Assembly: GCA_036382775.1 (NCBI GenBank)
Contig: DASVHD010000012.1
Location: 21,458 to 85,457, forward strand
Direction: 5' to 3'
DNA from: a bacterium
GTDB taxonomy: Bacteria > Hydrothermota > Tepidihabitantia > SM23-42 > JAOAFX01
Length of the DNA: 64,000 nt
The position numbers and the translations under genes were made by a program. Positions 33,389 to 41,254 of this stretch are shown one piece after another; positions within the stretch are counted from its first letter, which is position 1, and each line of letters begins with the position of its first letter. A model generated the notes under the pieces. The model was not told where the DNA came from. It worked only from the letters and a program-made list of their open reading frames with translations, and did not search any database.

Positions 33389-34471
33389 GTGAGGATCCTT
33401 GTGCTTGCAGTGCCGATCGGCGCTGGTCATATCAAGGCCGCGACCGCGGTCACGGACGCGATCCAGATCCTTGATCCTTCGGTCAAGGTCCGTGTTGAAG
33501 ATTGTTTCAAATGGGTATGGTCGGCGTACGGGCAAGCGTACAAGAAGATCTACGATTACGGCCAGCTTCATTCCCACCGCTTACTAAAGGTATTGTACAG
33601 CGGAGCGGACGTTAAACGGGGTTCCAGCCGGCTGCTGTCCTGGTTCCATAAAAAAACGGCCGTCAGGTTCCATCGGCTGCTGCTCGAATTCCAACCAGAT
33701 TACGTCATCTGCGCTCATTTTTCACCGGCTTACTACGCGTCGGTCTATAAACGCGAGTTCGGGTATCGGCTGGGGGTCGTGGTTACAGATTACTACGTAC
33801 ACCCGCAGTGGATCAACGACCCCATTGACCACTTTTTTATCCCGCATGAAAGCCTGATAAAGCAAATGCTCAGGCTTGGAGCCAGATCCGACCGCATTTT
33901 TCCCCTGGGCCTGCCGGTAAACCCGGTTTTTGACTTAGGGATCGACGCTGCGAAAGCGCGGCAGCGTTTCGCGATCGATACCAACCGTATTGCCGCCATG
34001 GTCATGGGCAGCCGGGTATTCGGCGGCGAGTGGTTCGAACTCGTCCGCGAGATCGTTGATTTCGACTACGACCTGTTCGTCCTGTGCGGCGATAACAAGG
34101 CCGCCATGAACCAGATCAAACAGCTGAAGGGCCGCGCCCGGCTGACGACATTGGGTATGGTCGAAAAAGTGTACGAACTCATGGCGGCGAGCGACATTTT
34201 GATCACCAAGGCGGGCGGCATCACCTCCACCGAAGCTACGAAGATCGGGCCGTGCCTGCTGTTCACTAATTCGATCCCGGGCCTGGAAGACAAGAACGAA
34301 GACTTTTTCATCGAGCACGGTGCGGCCCAGAGGATCACCGTGGCGAACGCGCGGTCGGTCATGGAAGGACTGCTGTCGCACCCCAATATCATGAAGGTCC
34401 TGCGGCAAAACCTTCTCCATATGAACAAGCGCCGGTCCGCTGAGAACATCGCGCGCGTCATCCTTTCCTGA
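33389..34471 (+). CDS. Glycosyltransferase of the MGDG-synthase/MurG-like type
   Basis: 360 residues, GT-B fold. N-terminal VLAVPIGAGHIKAATAV is the GxGH motif of the MGDG synthase group (GT28); the C-terminal half has VLCGDNK, GMVEKVYELMAASDILITKAGGITSTEA and an IPGLEDKNEDFF acceptor-side motif. It probably glycosylates diacylglycerol to make membrane glycolipid. The start is GTG; the promoter geometry predicts a leaderless mRNA. The minizincin gene begins at the next base after its stop. Confidence 0.9.
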   Translation: MRILVLAVPIGAGHIKAATAVTDAIQILDPSVKVRVEDCFKWVWSAYGQAYKKIYDYGQLHSHRLLKVLYSGADVKRGSSRLLSWFHKKTAVRFHRLLLEFQPDYVICAHFSPAYYASVYKREFGYRLGVVVTDYYVHPQWINDPIDHFFIPHESLIKQMLRLGARSDRIFPLGLPVNPVFDLGIDAAKARQRFAIDTNRIAAMVMGSRVFGGEWFELVREIVDFDYDLFVLCGDNKAAMNQIKQLKGRARLTTLGMVEKVYELMAASDILITKAGGITSTEATKIGPCLLFTNSIPGLEDKNEDFFIEHGAAQRITVANARSVMEGLLSHPNIMKVLRQNLLHMNKRRSAENIARVILS

Positions 34472-34801
34472 ATGGATAAGGAAAATTTCGAACTGGCGGT
34501 AAAAAAAGCGATCAGCGCTCTGCCAGCGGTGCTCCGCAAGAAGCTCGAGAACATCGAGATCGTAATCGAAGATGAACCAATACCTCAGAAAAATCTCCTG
34601 GGACTTTACCAGGGCGTGCCGCTGAAGCACCGCAGCATCTGGTACGGTAATGTCCTGCCGGATAAGATCACCATCTTCAAACAAAATATCGAGCGTATCG
34701 CGGGGAATGACAATGATATCCAGCGCATCGTCGAGGATGTCGTTTTCCACGAGATCGGCCATTATTTCGGGTTTGACGAGGAAGACCTGCAAAACTTATA
34801 A
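34472..34801 (+). CDS. Minizincin-type metallopeptidase family protein
   Basis: 109 residues of the small zincin family (PF06262): EIVIEDEPIP, LLGLYQGVPLKHRS, ITIFKQNIER and the zinc motif HEIGHYFGFDEEDL near the C-terminus (HExxHxxGF). The length is typical. Substrate unknown. It follows the glycosyltransferase stop without a gap, so the two are co-translated. Confidence 0.9.
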   Translation: MDKENFELAVKKAISALPAVLRKKLENIEIVIEDEPIPQKNLLGLYQGVPLKHRSIWYGNVLPDKITIFKQNIERIAGNDNDIQRIVEDVVFHEIGHYFGFDEEDLQNL

Positions 34802-34812
34802 CGAATATGGCA

Positions 34813-34834
34813 AATGACAGCGAATTATGCGAAT
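34813..34834. repeat. 22-bp intergenic repeat, copy 2
   Basis: Matches 3156-3177 in the opposite orientation with one mismatch. It lies just after the minizincin gene. The rest of 34802-34946 is AT-rich leader with a good Shine-Dalgarno near its end. Confidence 0.55.
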
Positions 34835-34946
34835 AATAACATGTAAACTATATTACAAGGTAGGGTTCCCGATCTTATATAAAATCCGGACTGAACTTTT
34901 TGTTTAATAATAAGATTATACATTATATATCTCCAGGAGGCTGCAT

Positions 34947-37100
34947 ATGAAATACATTAAATTCATTATACTGGCATCTATGCTAATCCACTGCTCGGGC
35001 AAAATGGTCGAGCAGATGATAGCCGTCAAAGGTTCGACTATTATCAATCTGAACAAGGCAAAACTTGTCATCCCTGAAGGCTGCGGTTTAGAGAGCACAT
35101 TAGTCTCTTTTGAACAGAGATCCGTTCCCTCCCGGTCCTTCTTTGGCGGGTATCGCATGACCGGTCAGGCCTTTGTTATCAAACCCGACAGTCTGCTTTT
35201 CACCCAGCCCATCCGGTTCTCCTATCCGGTCGGGAGCCAGGCAAACGTCAAACTGGCCGTCCGGATCGCCCATGGGTTCGTGCCCCTTGCCGGGTCCGGG
35301 GTCGTGGGCGAAACCCTTCAGGCTGATATTAATCACGGCGGTGAATATTATCTCATTGAGGCGCCAGGAGAATACGGTATTATTGACGCTCAAAAAGCCG
35401 ATTCAGCGTTGCTTATTATCAGTGATATTTATATCAGCAACTACATTGAAAATTTCAAGAAAACTCTCGGGCGATCAGCCTACAAATATCCGATCTGGAC
35501 CTTTATCAGTTCCCCTAATGCAACCATTGAAGAAAATGCAAAAAATCTTGCTTGGGAATTAAAAAAATCACACGAACAATTTGGCAGTTTCAGATTAGAT
35601 GTCGTCAGTTTCGGAATTGGGGGATTGATCGCGCATCGGTATGTGGCCGACTCAACTCTTTATCAAAAAGATATTTCTTCTGCTATTATTGCGGTAGGAA
35701 CACCATTTAAAGGAACAAATTTTGCTGATATAGATAGCGCAAAACAGGGAAGCAGCCCTTTTAGATTCTTTTTTATCGATGGGTATGGCGATAAATCAGA
35801 GGAACTGAATCCTAACTCCGCATTGATAAAATGGATCGCGGAAAATTCAATTTTTCTCGGATTTTCCGAAAATGAGGATGAAACAAAAAATTTCGCTTCG
35901 ATCAGAGGGAAAACGCAGTTTCTCGGCAGAATGCCAGAGGAATCAGAAGGCGATGGACTCATTAGCGTTAACTCAACGTTTCTCACACCCGTAGAACCAA
36001 AACCATTTTTCGCAGATCACTTTGAGCTATTTGAACGCAATGATGTGCTTAATAGTATCTGCGAATTCATTAATCTTTATCGCAGCTACACTTGGCCTTC
36101 TTTGTTCAGGGCAGTCTGGAAGGGACAAGAAAGCATCTCCAAAGTAGGAGAAACGTGGATAAAAGAAGCGAAACTGCACTATCCAGGCATCGATTTTGAA
36201 GTATTGCTCGAATGGGCAGAAAACTTATTAAGATCAACGCCTCAAGATGCAATATTGATAACAAACGGTGACAACGATACGTATCCGCTGTGGTACCTGC
36301 AATCACTTAAAGGAATAAGGAATGACGTGATCGTGGTTAATTGGTCGCTTCTAAATACTGCGCAATATATTCGGTATCTTATCAAGAATGGCTTGCCACT
36401 GGAAATAAATGATGCAGAGATCGACAGTCTTCGTCCCTATATGGATAAAAAAAATGATCGACCGGTATTCGTGGCCGATCAGATCATTTCATATCTTGTT
36501 GCGCAAAATAAAGGGCCCGTCGTGTTCTCAACAACTCTATATGATCCGGAGAAACTGGGCTATCCCCTGTGTTTGACCGGCATTGTATATGAACTCAATA
36601 AAAACGGCGCAGAATGGGTTAACCGCTATGTAAACATTGAAAAAACAGAAAGACTGCTCTATGAATCGTTCAGCTACGATAAGTTCTTCTCGGCATCTTA
36701 TGATTCGTTATGTACTGACATACAAGCCATTCTCAGCAACCATGCATCTTCAGCATTTGCACTGGCAATGGTTTTGAAAAAGCAACAAAAGTATGACGAA
36801 GCGCTGAAGGCGATCGCATTCGGCAAAAAATTAGTTCCGCCCCAGATGATATCTTATTTTCTTCATCTGGAAGCATCAATATATCTTAAAAAGAATTCCA
36901 TCGACAAAGCCGACAGCCTTTTCAATGAATTACTGGGCATGCCCGGCACTGAAGCTCGCCACTATAAAGAAACCGCCAGGATCTACCATGATGAACTAAA
37001 TAAGAAAGACCGGGCAATCCTGATCCTTGCTGAAGCCCTGAAACGATATCCTCAAGACAAGGAGATCACCGAACTGATCAAAAAATACCAGGAGGATTAG
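34947..37100 (+). CDS. Lipoprotein: inactive lipase-like domain + DUF2723-type soluble domain + TPR-like tail
   Basis: 717 residues. Signal MKYIKFIILASMLIHC with a lipobox-like Cys16. Residues about 150-390 resemble an alpha/beta hydrolase (DVVSFGIGGLIAHRYV, IIAVGTPFKGTNF), but the nucleophile-elbow serine is replaced by Gly223. Residues about 430-490 hold NGDNDTYPLWYLQSLKGIRN...VVNWSLLNT, the signature of the soluble C-terminal part of DUF2723/TMEM260-like membrane glycosyltransferases, here without membrane helices. A TPR-like helical tail follows (600-717). Its stop is followed 1 nt later by the proposed sigma-factor start. A sensor or adaptor role is a guess. Confidence 0.75.
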   Translation: MKYIKFIILASMLIHCSGKMVEQMIAVKGSTIINLNKAKLVIPEGCGLESTLVSFEQRSVPSRSFFGGYRMTGQAFVIKPDSLLFTQPIRFSYPVGSQANVKLAVRIAHGFVPLAGSGVVGETLQADINHGGEYYLIEAPGEYGIIDAQKADSALLIISDIYISNYIENFKKTLGRSAYKYPIWTFISSPNATIEENAKNLAWELKKSHEQFGSFRLDVVSFGIGGLIAHRYVADSTLYQKDISSAIIAVGTPFKGTNFADIDSAKQGSSPFRFFFIDGYGDKSEELNPNSALIKWIAENSIFLGFSENEDETKNFASIRGKTQFLGRMPEESEGDGLISVNSTFLTPVEPKPFFADHFELFERNDVLNSICEFINLYRSYTWPSLFRAVWKGQESISKVGETWIKEAKLHYPGIDFEVLLEWAENLLRSTPQDAILITNGDNDTYPLWYLQSLKGIRNDVIVVNWSLLNTAQYIRYLIKNGLPLEINDAEIDSLRPYMDKKNDRPVFVADQIISYLVAQNKGPVVFSTTLYDPEKLGYPLCLTGIVYELNKNGAEWVNRYVNIEKTERLLYESFSYDKFFSASYDSLCTDIQAILSNHASSAFALAMVLKKQQKYDEALKAIAFGKKLVPPQMISYFLHLEASIYLKKNSIDKADSLFNELLGMPGTEARHYKETARIYHDELNKKDRAILILAEALKRYPQDKEITELIKKYQED

Positions 37101-37101
37101 A

Positions 37102-37635
37102 ATCGCCGACTACGCTGATATCCCGCCGTTCCAACTGTACCGGCTGTACAAGCATGGCGATGATGGCGCTTTCCGCCAGCTATACGAGCTTTACAGCCCC
37201 GGGCTTTTCAATTACCTGGTAAGGCTCGTCAGCGACTGGCATCGCGCCGAGGATATGCTCGTGGAGACATTTACAAAACTGGCCCGGTCTGACCTTGATG
37301 AGCGGGGTACTGTTAAAGCCTGGCTTTACCGGGTCGCCACGAACCAGTGTTACAAGTGGTTCCGAAAGAATAAGCACCAGGAAGTGGAGCTCAACGAGGA
37401 CACATGGATCCCCTTGCAGCAGCGCGACCATATACCCCGGTTCGAACGGGAGATCAAGGTCCAGAAAATACTGCACCGATTGTCCGATCAGCACCGCGTG
37501 GTGATCGTTATGAAATTCTACAATGAAATGAGCTATCAGGAGATCGCTGACGTACTGTGCATCCCGCTGGGAACGGTCAAATCCCGCATGCACGAAGCGA
37601 TGAAAGCTTTGAGGAGGCTACATGAACTGCCGTGA
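37102..37635 (+). CDS. ECF-type RNA polymerase sigma factor, apparent ATC start
   Basis: About 177 residues. Sigma-2 (FRQLYELYSPGLFNYLVRLVSDWHRAEDMLVETF) and sigma-4 (LHRLSDQHRVVIVMKFYNEMSYQEIADVLCIPLGTVKSRMHEA) are both complete. No ATG, GTG or TTG lies in frame between the TGA at 37075-37077 and Met at 37255, which would delete most of sigma-2. AGGAGG (37090-37095) is 6 nt before the ATC at 37102, the best initiation site. The start follows the previous stop by 1 nt, and the end overlaps the anti-sigma gene by 14 bp. Confidence 0.88.
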   Translation: MADYADIPPFQLYRLYKHGDDGAFRQLYELYSPGLFNYLVRLVSDWHRAEDMLVETFTKLARSDLDERGTVKAWLYRVATNQCYKWFRKNKHQEVELNEDTWIPLQQRDHIPRFEREIKVQKILHRLSDQHRVVIVMKFYNEMSYQEIADVLCIPLGTVKSRMHEAMKALRRLHELP

Positions 37636-38062
37636 AGTCAACGAATATCTGGACGATCTTATACTGGGTGAATTATCACCGGAGATCGAGATCAAGATCC
37701 ATGACCATCTTGAAACGTGCGCGTCGTGTGGCAAGGAACTCTCAGCCCGCGAAGCGGCAGCGGCATTTTTAAGAACAGGCAATACGCTAACGCCGGAAAG
37801 CCGGCTGTACACCCGCATTGCGCAGCAGCTGCCGCAGGCAGAACGCAAACCGACGGGGGCGTCATCCTGGCCGAGAACCCTCGCCTTTGCGACCGCCACA
37901 TTTGTGCTGGGCATAATCTGCATGCGCGCCGCCGATGTCTTCATCATGAACGCGAAGCTTACGCCAACTGCCGAGGCCCGTTACCGGCCCGCTTTCCGCG
38001 CGCCCTTTTCCGACACGGTCCTGTTCCACGCGGCGCCGTCGAAACACCTGGTGAAGCTCTGA
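37622..38062 (+). CDS. Zinc-binding anti-sigma factor
   Basis: 146 residues. The N-terminal ZAS-type motif reads HDHLETCASC (H-x6-CxxC core of the zinc-binding anti-sigma domain), followed by one transmembrane helix (LAFATATFVLGIICM) and a short extracytoplasmic tail. It overlaps the ECF sigma gene, the usual arrangement for a cognate pair that senses envelope conditions and holds the sigma factor at the membrane. The lipoprotein upstream may be part of the same circuit. Confidence 0.88.
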   Translation: MNCREVNEYLDDLILGELSPEIEIKIHDHLETCASCGKELSAREAAAAFLRTGNTLTPESRLYTRIAQQLPQAERKPTGASSWPRTLAFATATFVLGIICMRAADVFIMNAKLTPTAEARYRPAFRAPFSDTVLFHAAPSKHLVKL

Positions 38063-38113
38063 TTGCGAATTCGACGAATTAAAATATACGAATGGGACGA
38101 ATGTTTTCGGCGG

Positions 38114-38680
38114 TTATTCGAGTTCTTTCTTCGCGGATTCGGTGAGGATCTTGGCAATAACGGGGTGGTTCAAGAGGACACGCGCATCTTCGTATATTTC
38201 GGCATTTCTGTTTTTTAGCATATCGATGAAGTTCTTTATTTTTTTGTAGCTCGGCTCGATCTTTTTCAGTTCTTTCTGGATCTCCCTTAATTCTTCAACT
38301 ATCAATTCTTTGAGATCATCGCTCAATTCGGGAAGGGTTTCAACCTTCTCTGCCAGCTTTTCAAAATCCTTGAAAACATTCAGCTGGATCGATGTCGTGT
38401 CTTTGGGCACGGGAAAGAGCGTGTCGAACTTGTACTCGTCCTCGACCAGATCAATGCCGCGAACGGTGATCTTCGCGCCCACGAAGAGGCTGCCTTCGAG
38501 CGGTTTTTGAAGTTCGAGGTATCCTTTTTCCTCGAGGTAAATGATATTGTAGTGCAGCTGCCGGATATCGATGCCGAGCGCGTCCTTGAACTCCTTCGGC
38601 GTGATACGGTAGTACGGATGCTCCTGGAAGCGCTCGTGGGTCATTTCCAGGATCTTCCGCCGGATCTCGATGTTGGTCAT
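38114..38680 (-). CDS. Hypothetical protein with winged-helix-like N-terminus and coiled coil
   Basis: 188 residues, soluble. Residues 1-75 look like a winged helix (IRRKILEMTHERF, TPKEFKDALGIDIRQLHYNIIYLEEKGYLEL, AKITVRGIDLVE); residues 95-160 are charged and helical (IQLNVFKDFEKLAEKVETL, ELREIQKELKKIEPSYKKIKNF). It may be a DNA-binding regulator. The promoter leaves only 9 nt before the ATG. Not recognised as a named family. Confidence 0.7.
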   Translation of the reverse strand: MTNIEIRRKILEMTHERFQEHPYYRITPKEFKDALGIDIRQLHYNIIYLEEKGYLELQKPLEGSLFVGAKITVRGIDLVEDEYKFDTLFPVPKDTTSIQLNVFKDFEKLAEKVETLPELSDDLKELIVEELREIQKELKKIEPSYKKIKNFIDMLKNRNAEIYEDARVLLNHPVIAKILTESAKKELE

Positions 38681-38689
38681 CGTGTTCTT

Positions 38690-38717
38690 AGTGTACCCAA
38701 ATTTGGCTGTTTGTAAA
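38690..38717 (-). promoter_or_regulatory. Sigma-70 promoter, near-leaderless
   Basis: Minus strand: -35 TTTACA (38712-38717), 16-bp spacer, -10 TACACT (38690-38695), 9 nt to the ATG at 38680. Confidence 0.6.
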
Positions 38718-38744
38718 GGATTCCAATTATCCCCCCCACCCTAA

Positions 38745-38766
38745 CCCTCCCCCTCGAGGGGGGAGG
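38745..38766. repeat. 22-bp C/G palindromic repeat, copy 2
   Basis: Identical to 12833-12854. It is flanked by CCCCCCCACC on the left and a GGAGGGGGTG tail on the right, giving a larger imperfect hairpin of about 50 bp (38731-38781). It lies between two minus-strand genes. The remainder of 38782-38860 shows nothing else. Confidence 0.65.
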
Positions 38767-38860
38767 AAAAAGGAGGGGGTGTATTGCAGCCATAAAGGGA
38801 GAGATCTAATGTCATAGAATTAAAACAGAATGCTGGGAAATTTAGGACTTGATCTGGAAA

Positions 38861-39766
38861 CTATTTCGGTTTTTCGCTGGAACGCTTGTCGCGGAACTGA
38901 TAATACAGTGATACAAAAAGATTGACCAGGTTCTGGACACCGGGATCTTTGACAACGAACTCATCCTGGAGGTAGATCAAGGCCGTGGACACGATGAGCT
39001 TGTCCCGGAAAACGGCGATCTCATCGGCCTTCACCTTGTCGGCATTGATAAGCCGGTCCAGGCACACGAACACGATCCTCATTTGCCGCTTTAAAGGCTC
39101 ATCCTTTTTGTTGAACGCGGCGCCTTCCTTGACCTTTTTAATGGCGTCGCTCAGCGCGGTTTCAAAAAAGGTATACTCCATAGCGAGGGTAGCTTGATCG
39201 CTTTCCGAGATCTCGGGCGTTTCGTATTCAACGTTCAAGATCCGGTCTGATTGCAGCTGGCCGAAGACCGTCGCGCAATACACGACGTAATCATCCAGGG
39301 ACGATGAAAATTTATCCTTCAAACCGGCATTGAACCATTTCAAGAGCAGCGCCAGCAGGATATATTCCTTCAGGTTCTCAAAAGTCGGTTTGCATTCCGC
39401 CTTGAGCGTTTTTTCGAGGATCGCGAACGATTTGTCATTTATCGGCGCGCTATCGCCCAATTTGTCCCGTAGGTAGCCGTACAGCTTCTGCACCCGAATG
39501 TCCTGGATCATGGGATCGAATCCGACATATGTACGATCGATAAAGAATCGTATGAGCTGAAGATCAAGTTTGAGCGCCTTGGGTACTTTCGGCGCGGACA
39601 GCACGAACTGCAGGTAGGAAACGAAATTCTGGATGTCACGGCACAGCACCTTGAAATCGACCAGGACATGCAGTTTCGCGCCCATGACCTCGATCACCTG
39701 CTTGGACTTGATCTCTCCAAGCGCGTACGAAAGCAGTTCCTCCAGCCTTTCTATATGGTTTTCCAT
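38861..39766 (-). CDS. Hypothetical soluble helical protein
   Basis: 301 residues, no signal or membrane segment, rich in Leu/Lys/Asp and predicted all-helical (HIERLEELLSYALGEIKSK, LKLDLQLIRFFIDRTYVGFDP, VQNLVNLFVSLYYQFRDKR). No family recognised and no catalytic motif. The promoter lies 8 nt before the ATG. It is divergent from the rRNA methyltransferase gene across a compact 105-bp region. Codon use looks normal for the window, so it is likely a real gene. Confidence 0.65.
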   Translation of the reverse strand: MENHIERLEELLSYALGEIKSKQVIEVMGAKLHVLVDFKVLCRDIQNFVSYLQFVLSAPKVPKALKLDLQLIRFFIDRTYVGFDPMIQDIRVQKLYGYLRDKLGDSAPINDKSFAILEKTLKAECKPTFENLKEYILLALLLKWFNAGLKDKFSSSLDDYVVYCATVFGQLQSDRILNVEYETPEISESDQATLAMEYTFFETALSDAIKKVKEGAAFNKKDEPLKRQMRIVFVCLDRLINADKVKADEIAVFRDKLIVSTALIYLQDEFVVKDPGVQNLVNLFVSLYYQFRDKRSSEKPK

Positions 39767-39774
39767 CCTGTTAT

Positions 39775-39802
39775 ATTGTATCTAAAAAAACACCCTGGTC
39801 AA
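39775..39802 (-). promoter_or_regulatory. Sigma-70 promoter, leaderless type
   Basis: Minus strand: -35 TTGACC (39797-39802), 16-bp spacer, -10 TACAAT (39775-39780), 8 nt to the ATG at 39766. Confidence 0.75.
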
Positions 39803-39831
39803 CGGGTGGTCATGTTAACGCATATTTGTTC

Positions 39832-39859
39832 TTGCCTTTCGCCTTTTTGCCGATATAAT
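39832..39859 (+). promoter_or_regulatory. Sigma-70 promoter, very short leader
   Basis: -35 TTGCCT (39832-39837), 16-bp spacer, -10 TATAAT (39854-39859), 12 nt to the ATG at 39872. The mRNA leader would be about 5 nt, too short for a Shine-Dalgarno. Confidence 0.7.
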
Positions 39860-39871
39860 TGACAAATACCC

Positions 39872-41191
39872 ATGGCAACTACGAAGGAACTGAGGATCGA
39901 GAAGTTAACCCTGGGCGGGCAGGGCATCGGGCACATCGACGGCAAGATCTGCTTTGTCGACCGGGTCATACCCGGCGAGCTGGTCCAGGCCGAGATCGTG
40001 ATCGAGAAAAAAGACTACAGCGTCGCCAACGCGCTCAACGTACTAGAGCCATCGTCCCATCGGATCACGCCGATCTGTCCGGTATACAACCGATGCGGCG
40101 GCTGCCAGCTCCAGCATATCCAGTACGAGCATCAGGTCGAGCTGAAAAAAGCAATGTTTTCAGACGCGCTTAAACACATCGGGAAGTTCGAAGCCGCGAC
40201 CGATGCCTTAGTCCATGACGATCCCTGGCATTATCGCAGCCGTACCCAAATCCCGGTTCAGTTTCGCAACGGCCTGCAGATCGGTTATTACCAGTCAGGA
40301 ACGCATAAGGTGATAAACCATGAGACCTGTCCCCTGCATGATCCCCTGATCAACGAGACCGAAAAGGTCGTAAGGCAAAACGTGATCGATTCCGGCATAA
40401 CCATCTATGATGAATCCAGCGCGACCGGCGAACTGCGACACCTGTTGATTATGACCGGTGCCCGGACGCGTCAGGTGTTCATAACCTTTGTCACCCACGG
40501 ATCAAATGTCCCGGTTACGCTTTATAAACAGCTTGATAAAAAGATCCCCGGCCTTGCAGGCGTGATCCACAATATAAACCCCGCGCGCACCAACCGCATA
40601 ACGGGTGACCGCGAAAACCTGCTCCTGGGCAGAACATATTATGAAGAAAAGATCGGTAATATGCTCTTGCGCATCAGCTCAGGGTCATTTTTCCAGATCA
40701 ACACGCCGGTGTTCCAGCAGATCCTGGAGACGATCAAAAAGAATACCCGGTTGACCGGCACAGAGACCGTCCTTGACCTGTACGCCGGCATGGGCGTGAT
40801 CGGCTTGTATTGCGCGTGCGACGCCAAGCGGGTAATAGGTATTGAGGAAAACCCGGCGGCGATCCGGGATGGCCGCGACAATGCCCAGAGCAATAAAATG
40901 GGTAACGTGGAGTTTATGGAAAGCACGGTCGAGTCGGGTATCAATAAAATAGCTGCAGCCGACATTGTCTTTCTTGACCCGCCCAGAAAGGGCGTTGCCG
41001 AACCCATCCTGGAAAAGATCACCGAACTGGGGGTTAAAACTATCGTTTACCTTTCATGCAACCCCGCAACTTTTGCCCGGGACAGCCAGCGCTTGATGAT
41101 CAGAAACTACAGAATAACCAATCTGCACCTTTTTGATATGTTCCCCCAGACCTATCACATCGAATCCCTGGCCTTCTTTGAAAAAACCTGA
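39872..41191 (+). CDS. RlmD/TrmA-family RNA (uracil-C5) methyltransferase
   Basis: 439 residues. An N-terminal TRAM domain (RIEKLTLGGQGIGHIDGKICFVDRVIPGE), iron-sulphur cysteines C69, C75, C78 (CPVYNRCGGC) with a fourth expected in TCPLHDP, then a SAM-binding core (VLDLYAGMGVIGLYCA), the FLDPPRKG motif and the nucleophile region VYLSCNPATFARD. It methylates a uracil at C5 in 23S rRNA or tRNA; the cluster favours RlmD/RlmCD over TrmA, but the target base cannot be told. Confidence 0.94.
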   Translation: MATTKELRIEKLTLGGQGIGHIDGKICFVDRVIPGELVQAEIVIEKKDYSVANALNVLEPSSHRITPICPVYNRCGGCQLQHIQYEHQVELKKAMFSDALKHIGKFEAATDALVHDDPWHYRSRTQIPVQFRNGLQIGYYQSGTHKVINHETCPLHDPLINETEKVVRQNVIDSGITIYDESSATGELRHLLIMTGARTRQVFITFVTHGSNVPVTLYKQLDKKIPGLAGVIHNINPARTNRITGDRENLLLGRTYYEEKIGNMLLRISSGSFFQINTPVFQQILETIKKNTRLTGTETVLDLYAGMGVIGLYCACDAKRVIGIEENPAAIRDGRDNAQSNKMGNVEFMESTVESGINKIAAADIVFLDPPRKGVAEPILEKITELGVKTIVYLSCNPATFARDSQRLMIRNYRITNLHLFDMFPQTYHIESLAFFEKT

Positions 41192-41254
41192 TTACATAGA
41201 TAACGAAAAGATGACAGTGATAAAAACCGAATGATCACAACGATAAAATAAAAT

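Noticed and set aside
33935..34792. Minus-strand ORF (285 codons) antisense to the glycosyltransferase and minizincin genes
   Set aside because: Shadow of two well-supported genes on the other strand.
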